In this document: in pieces, positions 11,370 to 26,200 of the stretch
Position numbering within the stretch: position 1 is the stretch's first letter
Layout of the letters: every line of letters starts with the position of its first letter
NCBI GenBank assembly: GCA_963556195.1
Contig: CAUVYP010000586.1
Location: forward strand, 558,001 to 622,000
Length of the DNA: 64,000 bases
Direction: 5' to 3'
Source of the DNA: Sepiola atlantica
Lineage: Eukaryota; Mollusca; Cephalopoda; Sepiida; Sepiolidae
The notes under the pieces: generated by a model
What the model was told of the DNA's origin: nothing
Database searches by the model: none
Seen by the model: the letters and a program-made list of their open reading frames with translations, nothing else
Made by a program: the position numbers and the translations under genes

Positions 11370-14300
11370 TTAGCGCGTTTTAAAGTTGATATCGCTTTTG
11401 TTTATAACTTCCACATTTATTCGAATTGTGCAACGAAACTTTGCACAGATTAGCGGAGTCACATTTTCTACTGAAGTACCAAGTTTCAGAAGTGCAGCTC
11501 TTGTACTGCCGGAGATATGTCGATACAAACTGAATACGCAAACTATCAACAAAATTTAGTGCGATTTAAAGTTGATATCGCTTTTGTTTATAACTTCACC
11601 ATTCTTTTGAATTGTGCAACGAAACTTTGCAGAGATAAGCGGAGTCACATGCTCTACTGAAGTCCCAAGTTTCAGAAGTGCAGCTCTTTTACTGCCGGAG
11701 ATATGTGGATACAAACTGAATACGCAAAACATCAACAAAATTTAGCGCGTTTTAAAGTGGATATCGCTTTTGTTTATAACTTCCACATTTATTCGAATTG
11801 TGCAACGAAACTTTGCAGACCGTCGCGGAGACACACGTTCTACTGAAGTACCAAGTTTCAGAAGTGCAGCTCTTGTAATGCCGGAGATATGTCGATACAA
11901 ACTGAATACGCAAAACATCAACTAAATTTAGCGCGTTTTAAAGTTGATATCGCTTTTGTTTATAACTTCCACATTTATTCGAATTGTGCAACGAAACTTT
12001 GCACAGATTAGCGGAGTCACATTTTCTACTGAAATACCAAGTTTCAGAAGTGCAGCTCTTGTACTGCCGGAGATATGTCGATACAAACTGAATACGCAAA
12101 ACATCAACAAAATTTAGCGCGTTTTAAAGTTGATATCGCTTTTGTTTATAACTTCCACATTTATTCGAATTGTGCAACGAAACTTTGCACAGATTAGCGG
12201 AGTCACATTTTCTACTGAAGAACCAAGTTTCAGAAGTGCAGCTCTTGTACTGCCGGATATATGTCGATACAAACTGAATACGCAAAACATCAACAAAATT
12301 TAGCGCGTTTTAAAGTTGATATCGCTTTTGTTTATAACTTCCACATTTATTCGAATTGTGCAACGAAACTTTGCACAGATTAGCGGAGTCACATTTTCTA
12401 CTGAAGTACCAAGTTTCAGAAGTGCAGCTCTTGTACTGCCGGAGATATGTCGATACAAACTGAATACGCAAACTATCAACAAAATTTAGTGCGATTTAAA
12501 GTTAGTATCGCTTTTGTTTATAACTTCACCATTCTTTAGAATTGTGCAACGAAACTTTGCAGAGATAAGCGGAGTCACATGCTCTACTGAAGTACCAAGT
12601 TTCAGAAGTGCAGCTCTTTTACTGCCGGAGATATGTCGATACCAAACTGAATACGCAAAACATCAACAAAATTTAGCGCGTTTTAAAGTTGATATCGCTT
12701 TTGTTTATAACTTCCACATTTATTCGAATTGTGCAACGAAACTTTGCACAGATTAGCGGAGTCACATTTTCTACTGAAGTACCAAGTTTCAGAAGTGCAG
12801 CTCTTGTACTGCCGGAGATATGTCGATACAAACTGAATACGCAAAATATCAACAAAATTTAGCGCGTTTTAAAGTTGATATCGCTTTTGTTTATAACTTC
12901 CACATTTATTCGAATTGTGCAACGAAACTTTGCACAGATTAGCGGAGTCACATTTTCTACTGAAGTACCAAGTTTCAGAAGTGCAGCTCTTGTACTGCCG
13001 GAGATATGTCGATACAAACTGAATACGCAAAACATCAACAAAATTTAGCGCGTTTTAAAGTTGATATCGCTTTTGTTTATAACTTCCACATTTATTCGAA
13101 TTGTGCAACGAAACTTTGCACAGATTAGCGGAGTCACATTTTCTACTGAAGAACCAAGTTTCAGAAGTGCAGCTCTTGTACTGCCGGATATATGTCGATA
13201 CAAACTGAATACGCAAAACATCAACAAAATTTAGCGCGTTTTAAAGTTGATATCGCTTTTGTTTATAACTTCCACATTTATTCGAATTGTGCAACGAAAC
13301 TTTGCAGACAGTCGCGGATAGCCTTTTCTACTGAAGTACCAAGTTTCAGAAGTGCAGCTCTTGTACTGCCGGATATATGTCGATACAAACTGAATACGCA
13401 AAACATCAACAAAATTTAGCGCGTTTTAAAGTTGATATCGCTTTTGTTTATAACTTCCACATTTATTCGAATTGTGCAACGAAACTTTGCAGACAGTCGC
13501 GGATAGGCCTTTTCTACTGAAGTACCAAGTTTCAGAAGTGCAGCTCTTGTACTGCCGGAGATATGTCGATACAAACTGAATACGCAAAACATCAACAAAA
13601 TTTAGCGCGTTTTAAAGTTGATATCGCTTTTGTTTATAACTTCCACATTTATTCGAATTGTGCAACGAAACTTTGCACAGATTAGCGGAGTCACATTTTC
13701 TACTGAAGTACCAAGTTTCAGAAGTGCAGCTCTTGTACTGCCGGAGATATGTCGATACAAACTGAATACGCAAAACATCAACAAAATTTAGCGCGTTTTA
13801 AAGTTGATATCGCTTTTGTTTATAACTTCCACATTTATTCGAATTGTGCAACGAAACTTTGCAGACAGTCGCGGATAGGCCTTTTCTACTGAAGTACCAA
13901 GTTTCAGAAGTGCAGCTCTTGTACTGCCGGAGATATGTCGATACAAACTGAATACGCAAAACATCAACAAAATTTAGCGCGTTTTAAAGTTGATATCGCT
14001 TTTGTTTATAACTTCCACATTTATTCGAATTGTGCAACGAAACTTTGCACAAATTAGCGGAGTCACATTTTCTACTGAAGTACCAAGTTTCATAAGTGCA
14101 GCTCTTGTACTGCCGGAGATATGTCGATACAAACTGAATACGCAAAACATCAACAAAATTTAGCGCGTTTTAAAGTTGATATCGCTTTTGTTTATAACTT
14201 CCACATTTATTCGAATTGTGCAACGAAACTTTGCACAGATTAGCGGAGTCACATTTTCTACTGAAGTACCAAGTTTCAGAAGTGCAGCTCTTGTACTGCC

Positions 14301-14531
14301 GGAGATATGTCGATACAAACTGAATACGCAAAACAGCAACAAAATTTAGCGCGTTTTAAAGTTGATATCGCTTTTGTTTATAACTTCCACATTTATTCGA
14401 ATTGTGCAACGAAACTTTGCAGACAGTCGCGGATAGGCCTTTTCTACTGAAGTACCAAGTTTCAGAAGTGCAGCTCTTGTACTGCCGGAGATATGTCGAT
14501 ACAAACTGAATACGCAAAACATCAACAAAAT
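11370..14531 (+). repeat. 3162-bp segmental duplication, copy 1 (17 monomers)
   Basis: Order: A C D A A* A C'(+1) A A A* Bdel B A B A A B. Every private variant recurs 3162 bp downstream: GAAGTCCCAAG and ATGTGGATAC in C 11556, GAAATACC in A 11928, CACAAATTAG and CATAAG in A 13974, AAACAGCAAC in A 14160, and GGATATATG in Bdel 13231. The 1-bp insertion and 1-bp deletion cancel. Confidence 0.95.
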
Positions 14532-17500
14532 TTAGCGCGTTTTAAAGTTGATATCGCTTTTGTTTATAACTTCCACATTTATTCGAATTGTGCAACGAAA
14601 CTTTGCACAGATTAGCGGAGTCACATTTTCTACTGAAGTACCAAGTTTCAGAAGTGCAGCTCTTGTACTGCCGGAGATATGTCGATACAAACTGAATACG
14701 CAAACTATCAACAAAATTTAGTGCGATTTAAAGTTGATATCGCTTTTGTTTATAACTTCACCATTCTTTTGAATTGTGCAACGAAACTTTGCAGAGATAA
14801 GCGGAGTCACATGCTCTACTGAAGTCCCAAGTTTCAGAAGTGCAGCTCTTTTACTGCCGGAGATATGTGGATACAAACTGAATACGCAAAACATCAACAA
14901 AATTTAGCGCGTTTTAAAGTGGATATCGCTTTTGTTTATAACTTCCACATTTATTCGAATTGTGCAACGAAACTTTGCAGACCGTCGCGGAGACACACGT
15001 TCTACTGAAGTACCAAGTTTCAGAAGTGCAGCTCTTGTAATGCCGGAGATATGTCGATACAAACTGAATACGCAAAACATCAACTAAATTTAGCGCGTTT
15101 TAAAGTTGATATCGCTTTTGTTTATAACTTCCACATTTATTCGAATTGTGCAACGAAACTTTGCACAGATTAGCGGAGTCACATTTTCTACTGAAATACC
15201 AAGTTTCAGAAGTGCAGCTCTTGTACTGCCGGAGATATGTCGATACAAACTGAATACGCAAAACATCAACAAAATTTAGCGCGTTTTAAAGTTGATATCG
15301 CTTTTGTTTATAACTTCCACATTTATTCGAATTGTGCAACGAAACTTTGCACAGATTAGCGGAGTCACATTTTCTACTGAAGAACCAAGTTTCAGAAGTG
15401 CAGCTCTTGTACTGCCGGATATATGTCGATACAAACTGAATACGCAAAACATCAACAAAATTTAGCGCGTTTTAAAGTTGATATCGCTTTTGTTTATAAC
15501 TTCCACATTTATTCGAATTGTGCAACGAAACTTTGCACAGATTAGCGGAGTCACATTTTCTACTGAAGTACCAAGTTTCAGAAGTGCAGCTCTTGTACTG
15601 CCGGAGATATGTCGATACAAACTGAATACGCAAACTATCAACAAAATTTAGTGCGATTTAAAGTTAGTATCGCTTTTGTTTATAACTTCACCATTCTTTA
15701 GAATTGTGCAACGAAACTTTGCAGAGATAAGCGGAGTCACATGCTCTACTGAAGTACCAAGTTTCAGAAGTGCAGCTCTTTTACTGCCGGAGATATGTCG
15801 ATACCAAACTGAATACGCAAAACATCAACAAAATTTAGCGCGTTTTAAAGTTGATATCGCTTTTGTTTATAACTTCCACATTTATTCGAATTGTGCAACG
15901 AAACTTTGCACAGATTAGCGGAGTCACATTTTCTACTGAAGTACCAAGTTTCAGAAGTGCAGCTCTTGTACTGCCGGAGATATGTCGATACAAACTGAAT
16001 ACGCAAAATATCAACAAAATTTAGCGCGTTTTAAAGTTGATATCGCTTTTGTTTATAACTTCCACATTTATTCGAATTGTGCAACGAAACTTTGCACAGA
16101 TTAGCGGAGTCACATTTTCTACTGAAGTACCAAGTTTCAGAAGTGCAGCTCTTGTACTGCCGGAGATATGTCGATACAAACTGAATACGCAAAACATCAA
16201 CAAAATTTAGCGCGTTTTAAAGTTGATATCGCTTTTGTTTATAACTTCCACATTTATTCGAATTGTGCAACGAAACTTTGCACAGATTAGCGGAGTCACA
16301 TTTTCTACTGAAGAACCAAGTTTCAGAAGTGCAGCTCTTGTACTGCCGGATATATGTCGATACAAACTGAATACGCAAAACATCAACAAAATTTAGCGCG
16401 TTTTAAAGTTGATATCGCTTTTGTTTATAACTTCCACATTTATTCGAATTGTGCAACGAAACTTTGCAGACAGTCGCGGATAGCCTTTTCTACTGAAGTA
16501 CCAAGTTTCAGAAGTGCAGCTCTTGTACTGCCGGATATATGTCGATACAAACTGAATACGCAAAACATCAACAAAATTTAGCGCGTTTTAAAGTTGATAT
16601 CGCTTTTGTTTATAACTTCCACATTTATTCGAATTGTGCAACGAAACTTTGCAGACAGTCGCGGATAGGCCTTTTCTACTGAAGTACCAAGTTTCAGAAG
16701 TGCAGCTCTTGTACTGCCGGAGATATGTCGATACAAACTGAATACGCAAAACATCAACAAAATTTAGCGCGTTTTAAAGTTGATATCGCTTTTGTTTATA
16801 ACTTCCACATTTATTCGAATTGTGCAACGAAACTTTGCACAGATTAGCGGAGTCACATTTTCTACTGAAGTACCAAGTTTCAGAAGTGCAGCTCTTGTAC
16901 TGCCGGAGATATGTCGATACAAACTGAATACGCAAAACATCAACAAAATTTAGCGCGTTTTAAAGTTGATATCGCTTTTGTTTATAACTTCCACATTTAT
17001 TCGAATTGTGCAACGAAACTTTGCAGACAGTCGCGGATAGGCCTTTTCTACTGAAGTACCAAGTTTCAGAAGTGCAGCTCTTGTACTGCCGGAGATATGT
17101 CGATACAAACTGAATACGCAAAACATCAACAAAATTTAGCGCGTTTTAAAGTTGATATCGCTTTTGTTTATAACTTCCACATTTATTCGAATTGTGCAAC
17201 GAAACTTTGCACAAATTAGCGGAGTCACATTTTCTACTGAAGTACCAAGTTTCATAAGTGCAGCTCTTGTACTGCCGGAGATATGTCGATACAAACTGAA
17301 TACGCAAAACATCAACAAAATTTAGCGCGTTTTAAAGTTGATATCGCTTTTGTTTATAACTTCCACATTTATTCGAATTGTGCAACGAAACTTTGCACAG
17401 ATTAGCGGAGTCACATTTTCTACTGAAGTACCAAGTTTCAGAAGTGCAGCTCTTGTACTGCCGGAGATATGTCGATACAAACTGAATACGCAAAACAGCA

Positions 17501-17693
17501 ACAAAATTTAGCGCGTTTTAAAGTTGATATCGCTTTTGTTTATAACTTCCACATTTATTCGAATTGTGCAACGAAACTTTGCAGACAGTCGCGGATAGGC
17601 CTTTTCTACTGAAGTACCAAGTTTCAGAAGTGCAGCTCTTGTACTGCCGGAGATATGTCGATACAAACTGAATACGCAAAACATCAACAAAAT
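14532..17693 (+). repeat. 3162-bp segmental duplication, copy 2
   Basis: Matches 11370-14531 in monomer order and in all the rare variants I compared. I found no difference between the two copies by eye, so this is among the youngest exchanges in the window. After 17693 the next A ends CAAAACATC rather than CAAACTATC and homology ends. Confidence 0.95.
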
Positions 17694-20483
17694 TTAGCGC
17701 GTTTTAAAGTTGATATCGCTTTTGTTTATAACTTCCACATTTATTCGAATTGTGCAACGAAACTTTGCACAGATTAGCGGAGTCACATTTTCTACTGAAG
17801 TACCAAGTTTCAGAAGTGCAGCTCTTGTACTGCCGGAGATATGTCGATACAAACTGAATACGCAAAACATCAACAAAATTTAGCGCGTTTTAAAGTGGAT
17901 ATCGCTTTTGTTTATAACTTCCACATTTATTCGAATTGTGCAACGAAACTTTGCAGACCGTCGCGGAGACACACGGGCTACTGAAGTACCAAGTTTCAGA
18001 AGTGCAGCTCTTGTACTGCCGGAGATATGTCGATACAAACTGAATACGCAAAACATCAACTAAATTTAGCGCGTTTTAAAGTTGATATCGCTTTTGTTTA
18101 TAACTTCCACATTTATTCGAATTGTGCAACGAAACTTTGCACAGATTAGCGGAGTCACATTTTCTACTGAAGTACCAAGTTTCAGAAGTGCAGCTTTTGT
18201 ACTGCCGGAGATATGTCGATACAAACTGAATACGCAAAACATCAACAAAATTTAGCGCGTTTTAAAGTTGATATCGCTTTTGTTTATAACTTCCACATTT
18301 ATTCGAATTGTGCAACGAAACCTTGCAGACAGTCGCGGATAGGCCTTTTCTACTGAAGTACCAAGTTTCAGAAGTGCAGCTCTTGTACTGCCGGAGATAT
18401 GTCGATACAAACTGAATACGCAAAACATCAACAAAATTTAGCGCGTTTTAAAGTTGATATCGCTTTTGTTTATAACTTCCACATTTATTCGAATTGTGCA
18501 ACGAAACTTTGCACAGATTAGCGGAGTCACATTTTCTACTGAAGTACCAAGTTTCAGAAGTGCAGCTCTTGTACTGCCGGAGATATGTCGATACAAACTG
18601 AATACGCAAACTATCAACAAAATTTAGTGCGATTTAAAGTTGATATCGCTTTTGTTTATAACTTCACCATTCTTTTGAATTGTGCAACGAAACTTTGCAG
18701 AGATAAGCGGAGTCACATGCTCTACTGAAGTACCAAGTTTCAGAAGTGCAGCTCTTTTACTGCCGGAGATATGTCGATACAAACTGAATACGCAAAACAT
18801 CAACAAAATTTAGCGCGTTTTAAAGTGGATATCGCTTTTGTTTATAACTTCCACATTTATTCGAATTGTGCAACGAAACTTTGCAGACCGTCGCGGAGAC
18901 ACACGTTCTACTGAAGTACCAAGTTTCAGAAGTGCAGCTCTTGTAATGCCGGAGATATGTCGATACAAACTGAATACGCAAAACATCAACTAAATTTAGC
19001 GCGTTTTAAAGTTGATATCGCTTTTGTTTATAACTTCCACATTTATTCGAATTGTGCAACGAAACTTTGCACAGATTAGCGGAGTCACATTTTCTACTGA
19101 AGTACCAAGTTTCAGAAGTGCAGCTCTTGTACTGCCGGAGATATGTCGATACAAACTGAATACGCAAAACATCAACAAAATTTAGCGCGTTTTAAAGTTG
19201 ATATCGCTTTTGTTTATAACTTCCACATTTATTCGAATTGTGCAACGAAACTTTGCACAGATTAGCGGAGTCACATTTTCTACTGAAGAACCAAGTTTCA
19301 GAAGTGCAGCTCTTGTACTGCCGGAGATATGTCGATACAAACTGAATAGACAAAACATCAACAAAATTTAGCGCGTTTTAAAGTTGATATCGCTTTTGTT
19401 TATAACTTCCACATTTATTCGAATCGTGCAACGAAACTTTGCAGACAGTCGCGGATAGCCTTTTCTACTGAAGTACCAAGTTTCAGAAGTGCAGCTCTTG
19501 TACTGCCGGAGATATGTCGATACAAACTGAATACGCAAAACATCAACAAAATTTAGCGCGTTTTAAAGTTGATATCGCTTTTGTTTATAACTTCCACATT
19601 TATTCGAATTGTGCAACGAAACTTTGCACAGATTAGCGGAGTCACATTTTCTACTGAAGTACCAAGTTTCAGAAGTGCAGCTCTTGTACTGCCGGAGATA
19701 TGTCGATACAAACTGAATACGCAAACTATCAACAAAATTTAGTGCGATTTAAAGTTAGTATCGCTTTTGTTTATAACTTCACCATTCTTTAGAATTGTGC
19801 AACGAAACTTTGCAGAGATAAGCGGAGTCACATGCTCTACTGAAGTACCAAGTTTCAGAAGTGCAGCTCTTTTACTGCCGGAGATATGTCGATACCAAAC
19901 TGAATACGCAAAACATCAACAAAATTTAGCGCGTTTTAAAGTTGATATCGCTTTTGTTTATAACTTCCACATTTATTCGAATTGTGCAACGAAACTTTGC
20001 ACAGATTAGCGGAGTCACATTTTCTACTGAAGTACCAAGTTTCAGAAGTGCAGCTCTTGTACTGCCGGAGATATGTCGATACAAACTGAATACGCAAAAT
20101 ATCAACAAAATTTAGCGCGTTTTAAAGTTGATATCGCTTTTGTTTATAACTTCCACATTTATTCGAATTGTGCAACGAAACTTTGCACAGATTAGCGGAG
20201 TCACATTTTCTACTGAAGTACCAAGTTTCAGAAGTGCAGCTCTTGTACTGCCGGAGATATGTCGATACAAACTGAATACGCAAACTATCAACAAAATTTA
20301 GTGCGATTTAAAGTTGATATCGCTTTTGTTTATAACTTCACCATTCTTTTGAATTGTGCAACGAAACTTTGCAGAGATAAGTGGAGTCACATGCTCTACT
20401 GAAGTACCAAGTTTCAGAAGTGCAGCTCTTTTACTGCCGGAGATATGTCGATACAAACTGAATACGCAAAACATCAACAAAAT

Positions 20484-20669
20484 TTAGCGCGTTTTAAAGT
20501 GGATATCGCTTTTGTTTATAACTTCCACATTTATTCGAATTGTGCAACGAAACTTTGCAGACCGTCGCGGAGACACACGTTCTACTGAAGTACCAAGTTT
20601 CAGAAGTGCAGCTCTTGTACTGCCGGAGATATGTCGATACAAACTGAATACGCAAAACATCAACAAAAT
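20484..20669 (+). repeat. Hybrid monomer, D left and A right
   Basis: The centre is D (GACCGTCGCGGAG, GTGGATATC), but the right junction is CAACAAAATTTAG, as in A, instead of CAACTAAAT. It is followed by B, a neighbour normally preceded by A. The simplest reading is an unequal exchange between a D and an A in the shared stretch from TCTACTGAAG to CATCAAC. Confidence 0.75.
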
Positions 20670-23087
20670 TTAGCGCGTTTTAAAGTTGATATCGCTTTTG
20701 TTTATAACTTCCACATTTATTCGAATTGTGCAACGAAACTTTGCAGACAGTCGCGGATAGGCCTTTTCTACTGAAGTACCAAGTTTCAGAAGTGCAGCTC
20801 TTGTACTGCCGGAGATATGTCGATACAAACTGAATACGCAAAACATCAACAAAATTTAGCGCGTTTTAAAGTTGATATCGCTTTTGTTTATAACTTCCAC
20901 ATTTATTCGAATTGTGCAACGAAACTTTGCACAGATTAGCGGAGTCACATTTTCTACTGAAGTACCAAGTTTCAGAAGTGCAGCTCTTGTACTGCCGGAG
21001 ATATGTCGATACAAACTGAATACGCAAACTATCAACAAAATTTAGTGCGATTTAAAGTTGATATCGCTTTTGTTTATAACTTCACCATTCTTTTGAATTG
21101 TGCAACGAAACTTTGCAGAGATAAGCGGAGTCACATGCTCTACTGAAGTACCAAGTTTCAGAAGTGCAGCTCTTGTACTGCCGGAGATATGTCGATACAA
21201 ACTGAATACGCAAAACATCAACAAAATTTAGCGCGTTTTAAAGTGGATATCGCTTTTGTTTATAACTTCCACATTTATTCGAATTGTGCAACGAAACTTT
21301 GCAGACCGTCGCGGAGACACACGTTCTACTGAAGTACCAAGTTTCAGAAGTGCAGCTCTTGTAATGCCGGAGATATGTCGATACAAACTGAATACGCAAA
21401 ACATCAACTAAATTTAGCGCGTTTTAAAGTTGATATCGCTTTTGTTTATAACTTCCACATTTATTCGAATTGTGCAACGAAACTTTGCACAGATTAGCGG
21501 AGTCACATTTTCTACTGAAGTACCAAGTTTCAGAAGTGCAGCTCTTGTACTGCCGGAGATATGTCGATACAAACTGAATACGCAAAACATCAACAAAATT
21601 TAGCGCGTTTTAAAGTTGATATCGCTTTTGTTTATAACTTCCACATTTATTCGAATTGTGCAACGAAACTTTGCACAGATTAGCGGAGTCACATTTTCTA
21701 CTGAAGTACCAAGTTTCAGAAGTGCAGCTTTTGTACTGCCGGAGATATGTCGATACAAACTGAATACGCAAAACATCAACAAAATTTAGCGCGTTTTAAA
21801 GTTGATATCGCTTTTGTTTATAACTTCCACATTTATTCGAATTGTGCAACGAAACTTTGCACAGATTAGCGGAGTCACATTTTCTACTGAAGTACCAAGT
21901 TTCAGAAGTGCAGCTCTTGTACTGCCGGAGATATGTCGATACAAACTGAATACGCAAACTATCAACAAAATTTAGTGCGATTTAAAGTTAGTACCGCTTT
22001 TGTTTATAACTTCACCATTCTTTAGAATTGTGCAACGAAACTTTGCAGAGATAAGCGGAGTCACATGCTCTACTGAAGTACCAAGTTTCAGAAGTGCAGC
22101 TCTTTTACTGCCGGAGATATGTCGATACAAACTGAATACGCAAAACATCAACAAAATTTAGCGCGTTTTAAAGTTGATATCGCTTTTGTTTATAACTTCC
22201 ACATTTATTCGAATTGTGCAACGAAACTTTGCACAGATTAGCGGAGTCACATTTTCTACTGAAGTACCAAGTTTCAGAAGTGCAGCTTTTGTACTGCCGG
22301 AGATATGTCGATACAAACTGAATACGCAAAATATCAACAAAATTTAGCGCGTTTTAAAGTTGATATCGCTTTTGTTTATAACTTCCACATTTATTCGAAT
22401 TGTGCAACGAAACTTTGCACAGATTAGCGGAGTCACATTTTCTACTGAAGTACCAAGTTTCAGAAGTGCAGCTCTTGTACTGCCGGAGATATGTCGATAC
22501 AAACTGAATACGCAAACTATCAACAAAATTTAGTGCGATTTAAAGTTGATATCGCTTTTGTTTATAACTTCACCATTCTTTTGAATTGTGCAACGAAACT
22601 TTGCAGAGATAAGTGGAGTCACATGCTCTACTGAAGTACCAAGTTTCAGAAGTGCAGCTCTTTTACTGCCGGAGATATGTCGATACAAACTGAATACGCA
22701 AAACATCAACAAAATTTAGCGCGTTTTAAAGTGGATATCGCTTTTGTTTATAACTTCCACATTTATTCGAATTGTGCAACGAAACTTTGCAGACCGTCGC
22801 GGAGACACACGTTCTACTGAAGTACCAAGTTTCAGAAGTGCAGCTCTTGTACTGCCGGAGATATGTCGATACAAACTGAATACGCAAAACATCAACTAAA
22901 TTTAGCGCGTTTTAAAGTTGATATCGCTTTTGTTTATAACTTCCACATTTATTCGAATTGTGCAACGAAACTTTGCACAGATTAGCGGAGTCACATTTTC
23001 TACTGAAGTACCAAGTTTCAGAAGTGCAGCTCTTGTACTGCCGGAGATATGTCGATACAAACTGAATACGCAAAACATCAACAAAAT

Positions 23088-23273
23088 TTAGCGCGTTTTA
23101 AAGTTGATATCGCTTTTGTTTATAACTTCCACATTTATTCGAATTGTGCAACGAAACTTTGCAGACAGTCGCGGATAGGCCTTTTCTACTGAAGTACCAA
23201 GTTTCAGAAGTGCAGCTCTTGTACTGCCGGAGATATGTCGATACAAACTGAATACGCAAACTATCAACAAAAT
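23088..23273 (+). repeat. Hybrid monomer, B left and A right
   Basis: The centre is B (GACAGTCGCGGATAGGCC), but the right end is CAAACTATC, the signature of an A that precedes C, and a C does follow. The local unit is A-[B/A]-C-D, a hexamer shortened by at least one monomer through a B-A exchange. Confidence 0.78.
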
Positions 23274-26200
23274 TTAGTGCGATTTAAAGTTGATATCGCT
23301 TTTGTTTATAACTTCACCATTCTTTTGAATTGTGCAACGAAACTTTGCAGAGATAAGCGGAGTCACATGCTCTACTGAAGTACCAAGTTTCAGAAGTGCA
23401 GCTCTTTTACTGCCGGAGATATGTCGATACAAACTGAATACGCAAAACATCAACAAAATTTAGCGCGTTTTAAAGTGGATATCGCTTTTGTTTATAACTT
23501 CCACATTTATTCGAATTGTGCAACGAAACTTTGCAGACCGTTGCGGAGACACACGTTCTACTGAAGTACCAAGTTTCAGAAGTGCAGCTCTTGTAATGCC
23601 GGAGATATGTCGATACAAACTGAATACGCAAAACATCAACTAAATTTAGCGCGTTTTAAAGTTGATATCGCTTTTGTTTATAACTTCCACATTTATTCGA
23701 ATTGTGCAACGAAACTTTGCACAGATTAGCGGAGTCACATTTTCTACTGAAGTACCAAGTTTCAGAAGTGCAGCTCTTGTACTGCCGGAGATATGTCGAT
23801 ACAAACTGAATACGCAAAACATCAACAAAATTTAGCGCGTTTTAAAGTTGATATCGCTTTTGTTTATAACTTCCACATTTATTCGAATTGTGCAACGAAA
23901 CTTTGCACAGATTAGCGGAGTCACATTTTCTACTGAAGTACCAAGTTTCAGAAGTGCAGCTCTTGTACTGCCGGAGATATGTCGATACAAACTGAATACG
24001 CAAAACATCAACAAAATTTAGCGCGTTTTAAAGTTGATATCGCTTTTGTTTATAACTTCCACATTTATTCGAATTGTGCAACGAAACTTTGCAAAGATTA
24101 GCGGAGTCACATTTTCTACTGAAGTACCAAGTTTCAGAAGTGCAGCTCTTGTACTGCCGGAGATATGTCGATACAAACTGAATACGCAAAACATCAACAA
24201 AATTTAGCGCGTTTTAAAGTTGATATCGCTTTTGTTTATAACTTCCACATTTATTCGAATTGTGCAACGAAACTTTGCACAGATTAGCGGAGTCACATTT
24301 TCTACTGAAGTACCAAGTTTCAGAAGTGCAGCTCTTGTACTGCCGGAGATATGTCGATACAAACTGAATACGCAAACTATCAACAAAATTTAGTGCGATT
24401 TAAAGTTGATATCGCTTTTGTTTATAACTTCACCATTCTTTTGAATTGTGCAACGAAACTTTGCAGAGATAAGCGGAGTCACATGCTCTACTGAAGTACC
24501 AAGTTTCAGAAGTGCAGCTCTTGTAATGCCGGAGATATGTCGATACAAACTGAATACGCAAAACATCAACAAAATTTAGCGCGTTTTAAAGTGGATATCG
24601 TATTTGTTTATAACTTCCACATTTATTCGAATTGTGCAACGAAACTTTGCAGACCGTCGCGGAGACACACGTTCTACTGAAGTACCAAGTTTCAGAAGTG
24701 CAGCTCTTGTAATGCCGGAGATATGTCGATACAAACTGAATACGCAAAACATCAACTAAATTTAGCGCGTTTTAAAGTTGATATCGCTTTTGTTTATAAC
24801 TTCCACATTTATTCGAATTGTGCAACGAAACTTTGCACAGATTAGCGGAGTCACATTTTCTACTGAAGTACCAAGTTTCAGAAGTGCAGCTCTTGTACTG
24901 CCGAAGATATGTCGATACAAACTGAATACGCAAAACATCAACAAAATTTAGCGCGTTTTAAAGTTGATATTGCTTTTGTTTATAACTTCCACATTTATTC
25001 GAATTGTGCAACGAAACTTTGCACAGATTAGCGGAGTCACATTTTCAACTGAAGTACCAAGTTTCAGAAGTGCAGCTCTTGTACTGCCGGAGATATGTCG
25101 ATACAAACTGAATACGCAAAACATCAACAAAATTTAGCGCGTTTTAAAGTTGATATCGCTTTTGTTTATAACTTCCACATTTATTCGAATTGTGCAACGA
25201 AACTTTGCAGACAGTCGCGGATAGGCCTTTTCTACTGAAGTACCAAGTTTCAGAAGTGCAGCTCTTGTACTGCCGGAGATATGTCGATACAAACTGAATA
25301 CGCAAAACATCAACAAAATTTAGCGCGTTTTAAAGTTGATATCGCTTTTGTTTATAACTTCCACATTTATTCGAATTGTGCAACGAAACTTTGCACAGAT
25401 TAGCGGAGTCACATTTTCTACTGAAGTACCAAGTTTCAGAAGTGCAGCTCTTGTACTGCCGGAGATATGTCGATACAAACTGAATACGCAAACTATCAAC
25501 AAAATTTAGTGCGATTTGAAGTTAGTATCGCTTTTGTTTATAACTTCACCATTCTTTAGAATTGTGCAACGAAACTTTGCAGAGATAAGCGGAGTCACAT
25601 GCTCTACTGAAGTACCAAGTTTCAGAAGTGCAGCTCTTTTACTGCCGGAGATATGTCGATACAAACTGAATACGCAAAACATCAACAAAATTTAGCGCGT
25701 TTTAAAGTTGATATCGCTTTTGTTTATAACTTCCACATTTATTCGAATTGTGCAACGAAACTTTGCACAGATTAGCGGAGTCACATTTTCTACTGAAGTA
25801 CCAAGTTTCAGAAGTGCAGCTCTTGTACTGCCGGAGATATGTCGATACAAACTGAATACGCAAAATATCAACAAAATTTAGCGCGTTTTAAAGTTTATAT
25901 CGCTTTTGTTTATAACTTCCACATTTATTCGAATTGTGCAACGAAACTTTGCACAGATTAGCGGAGTCACATTTTCTACTGAAGTACCAAGTTTCAGAAG
26001 TGCAGCTCTTGTACTGCCGGAGATATGTCGATACAAACTGAATACGCAAACTATCAACAAAATTTAGTGCGATTTAAAGTTGATATCGCTTTTGTTTATA
26101 ACTTCACCATTCTTTTGAATTGTGCAACGAAACTTTGCAGAGATAAGCGGAGTCACATGCTCTACTGAAGTACCAAGTTTCAGAAGTGCAGCTCTTTTAC

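Noticed and set aside
729..16581. Plus-strand open frames of 75-80 codons around B(185 bp) and C'(187 bp) monomers
   Set aside because: They appear only where a 1-bp indel shifts the frame across a monomer boundary, and copy with those monomers.
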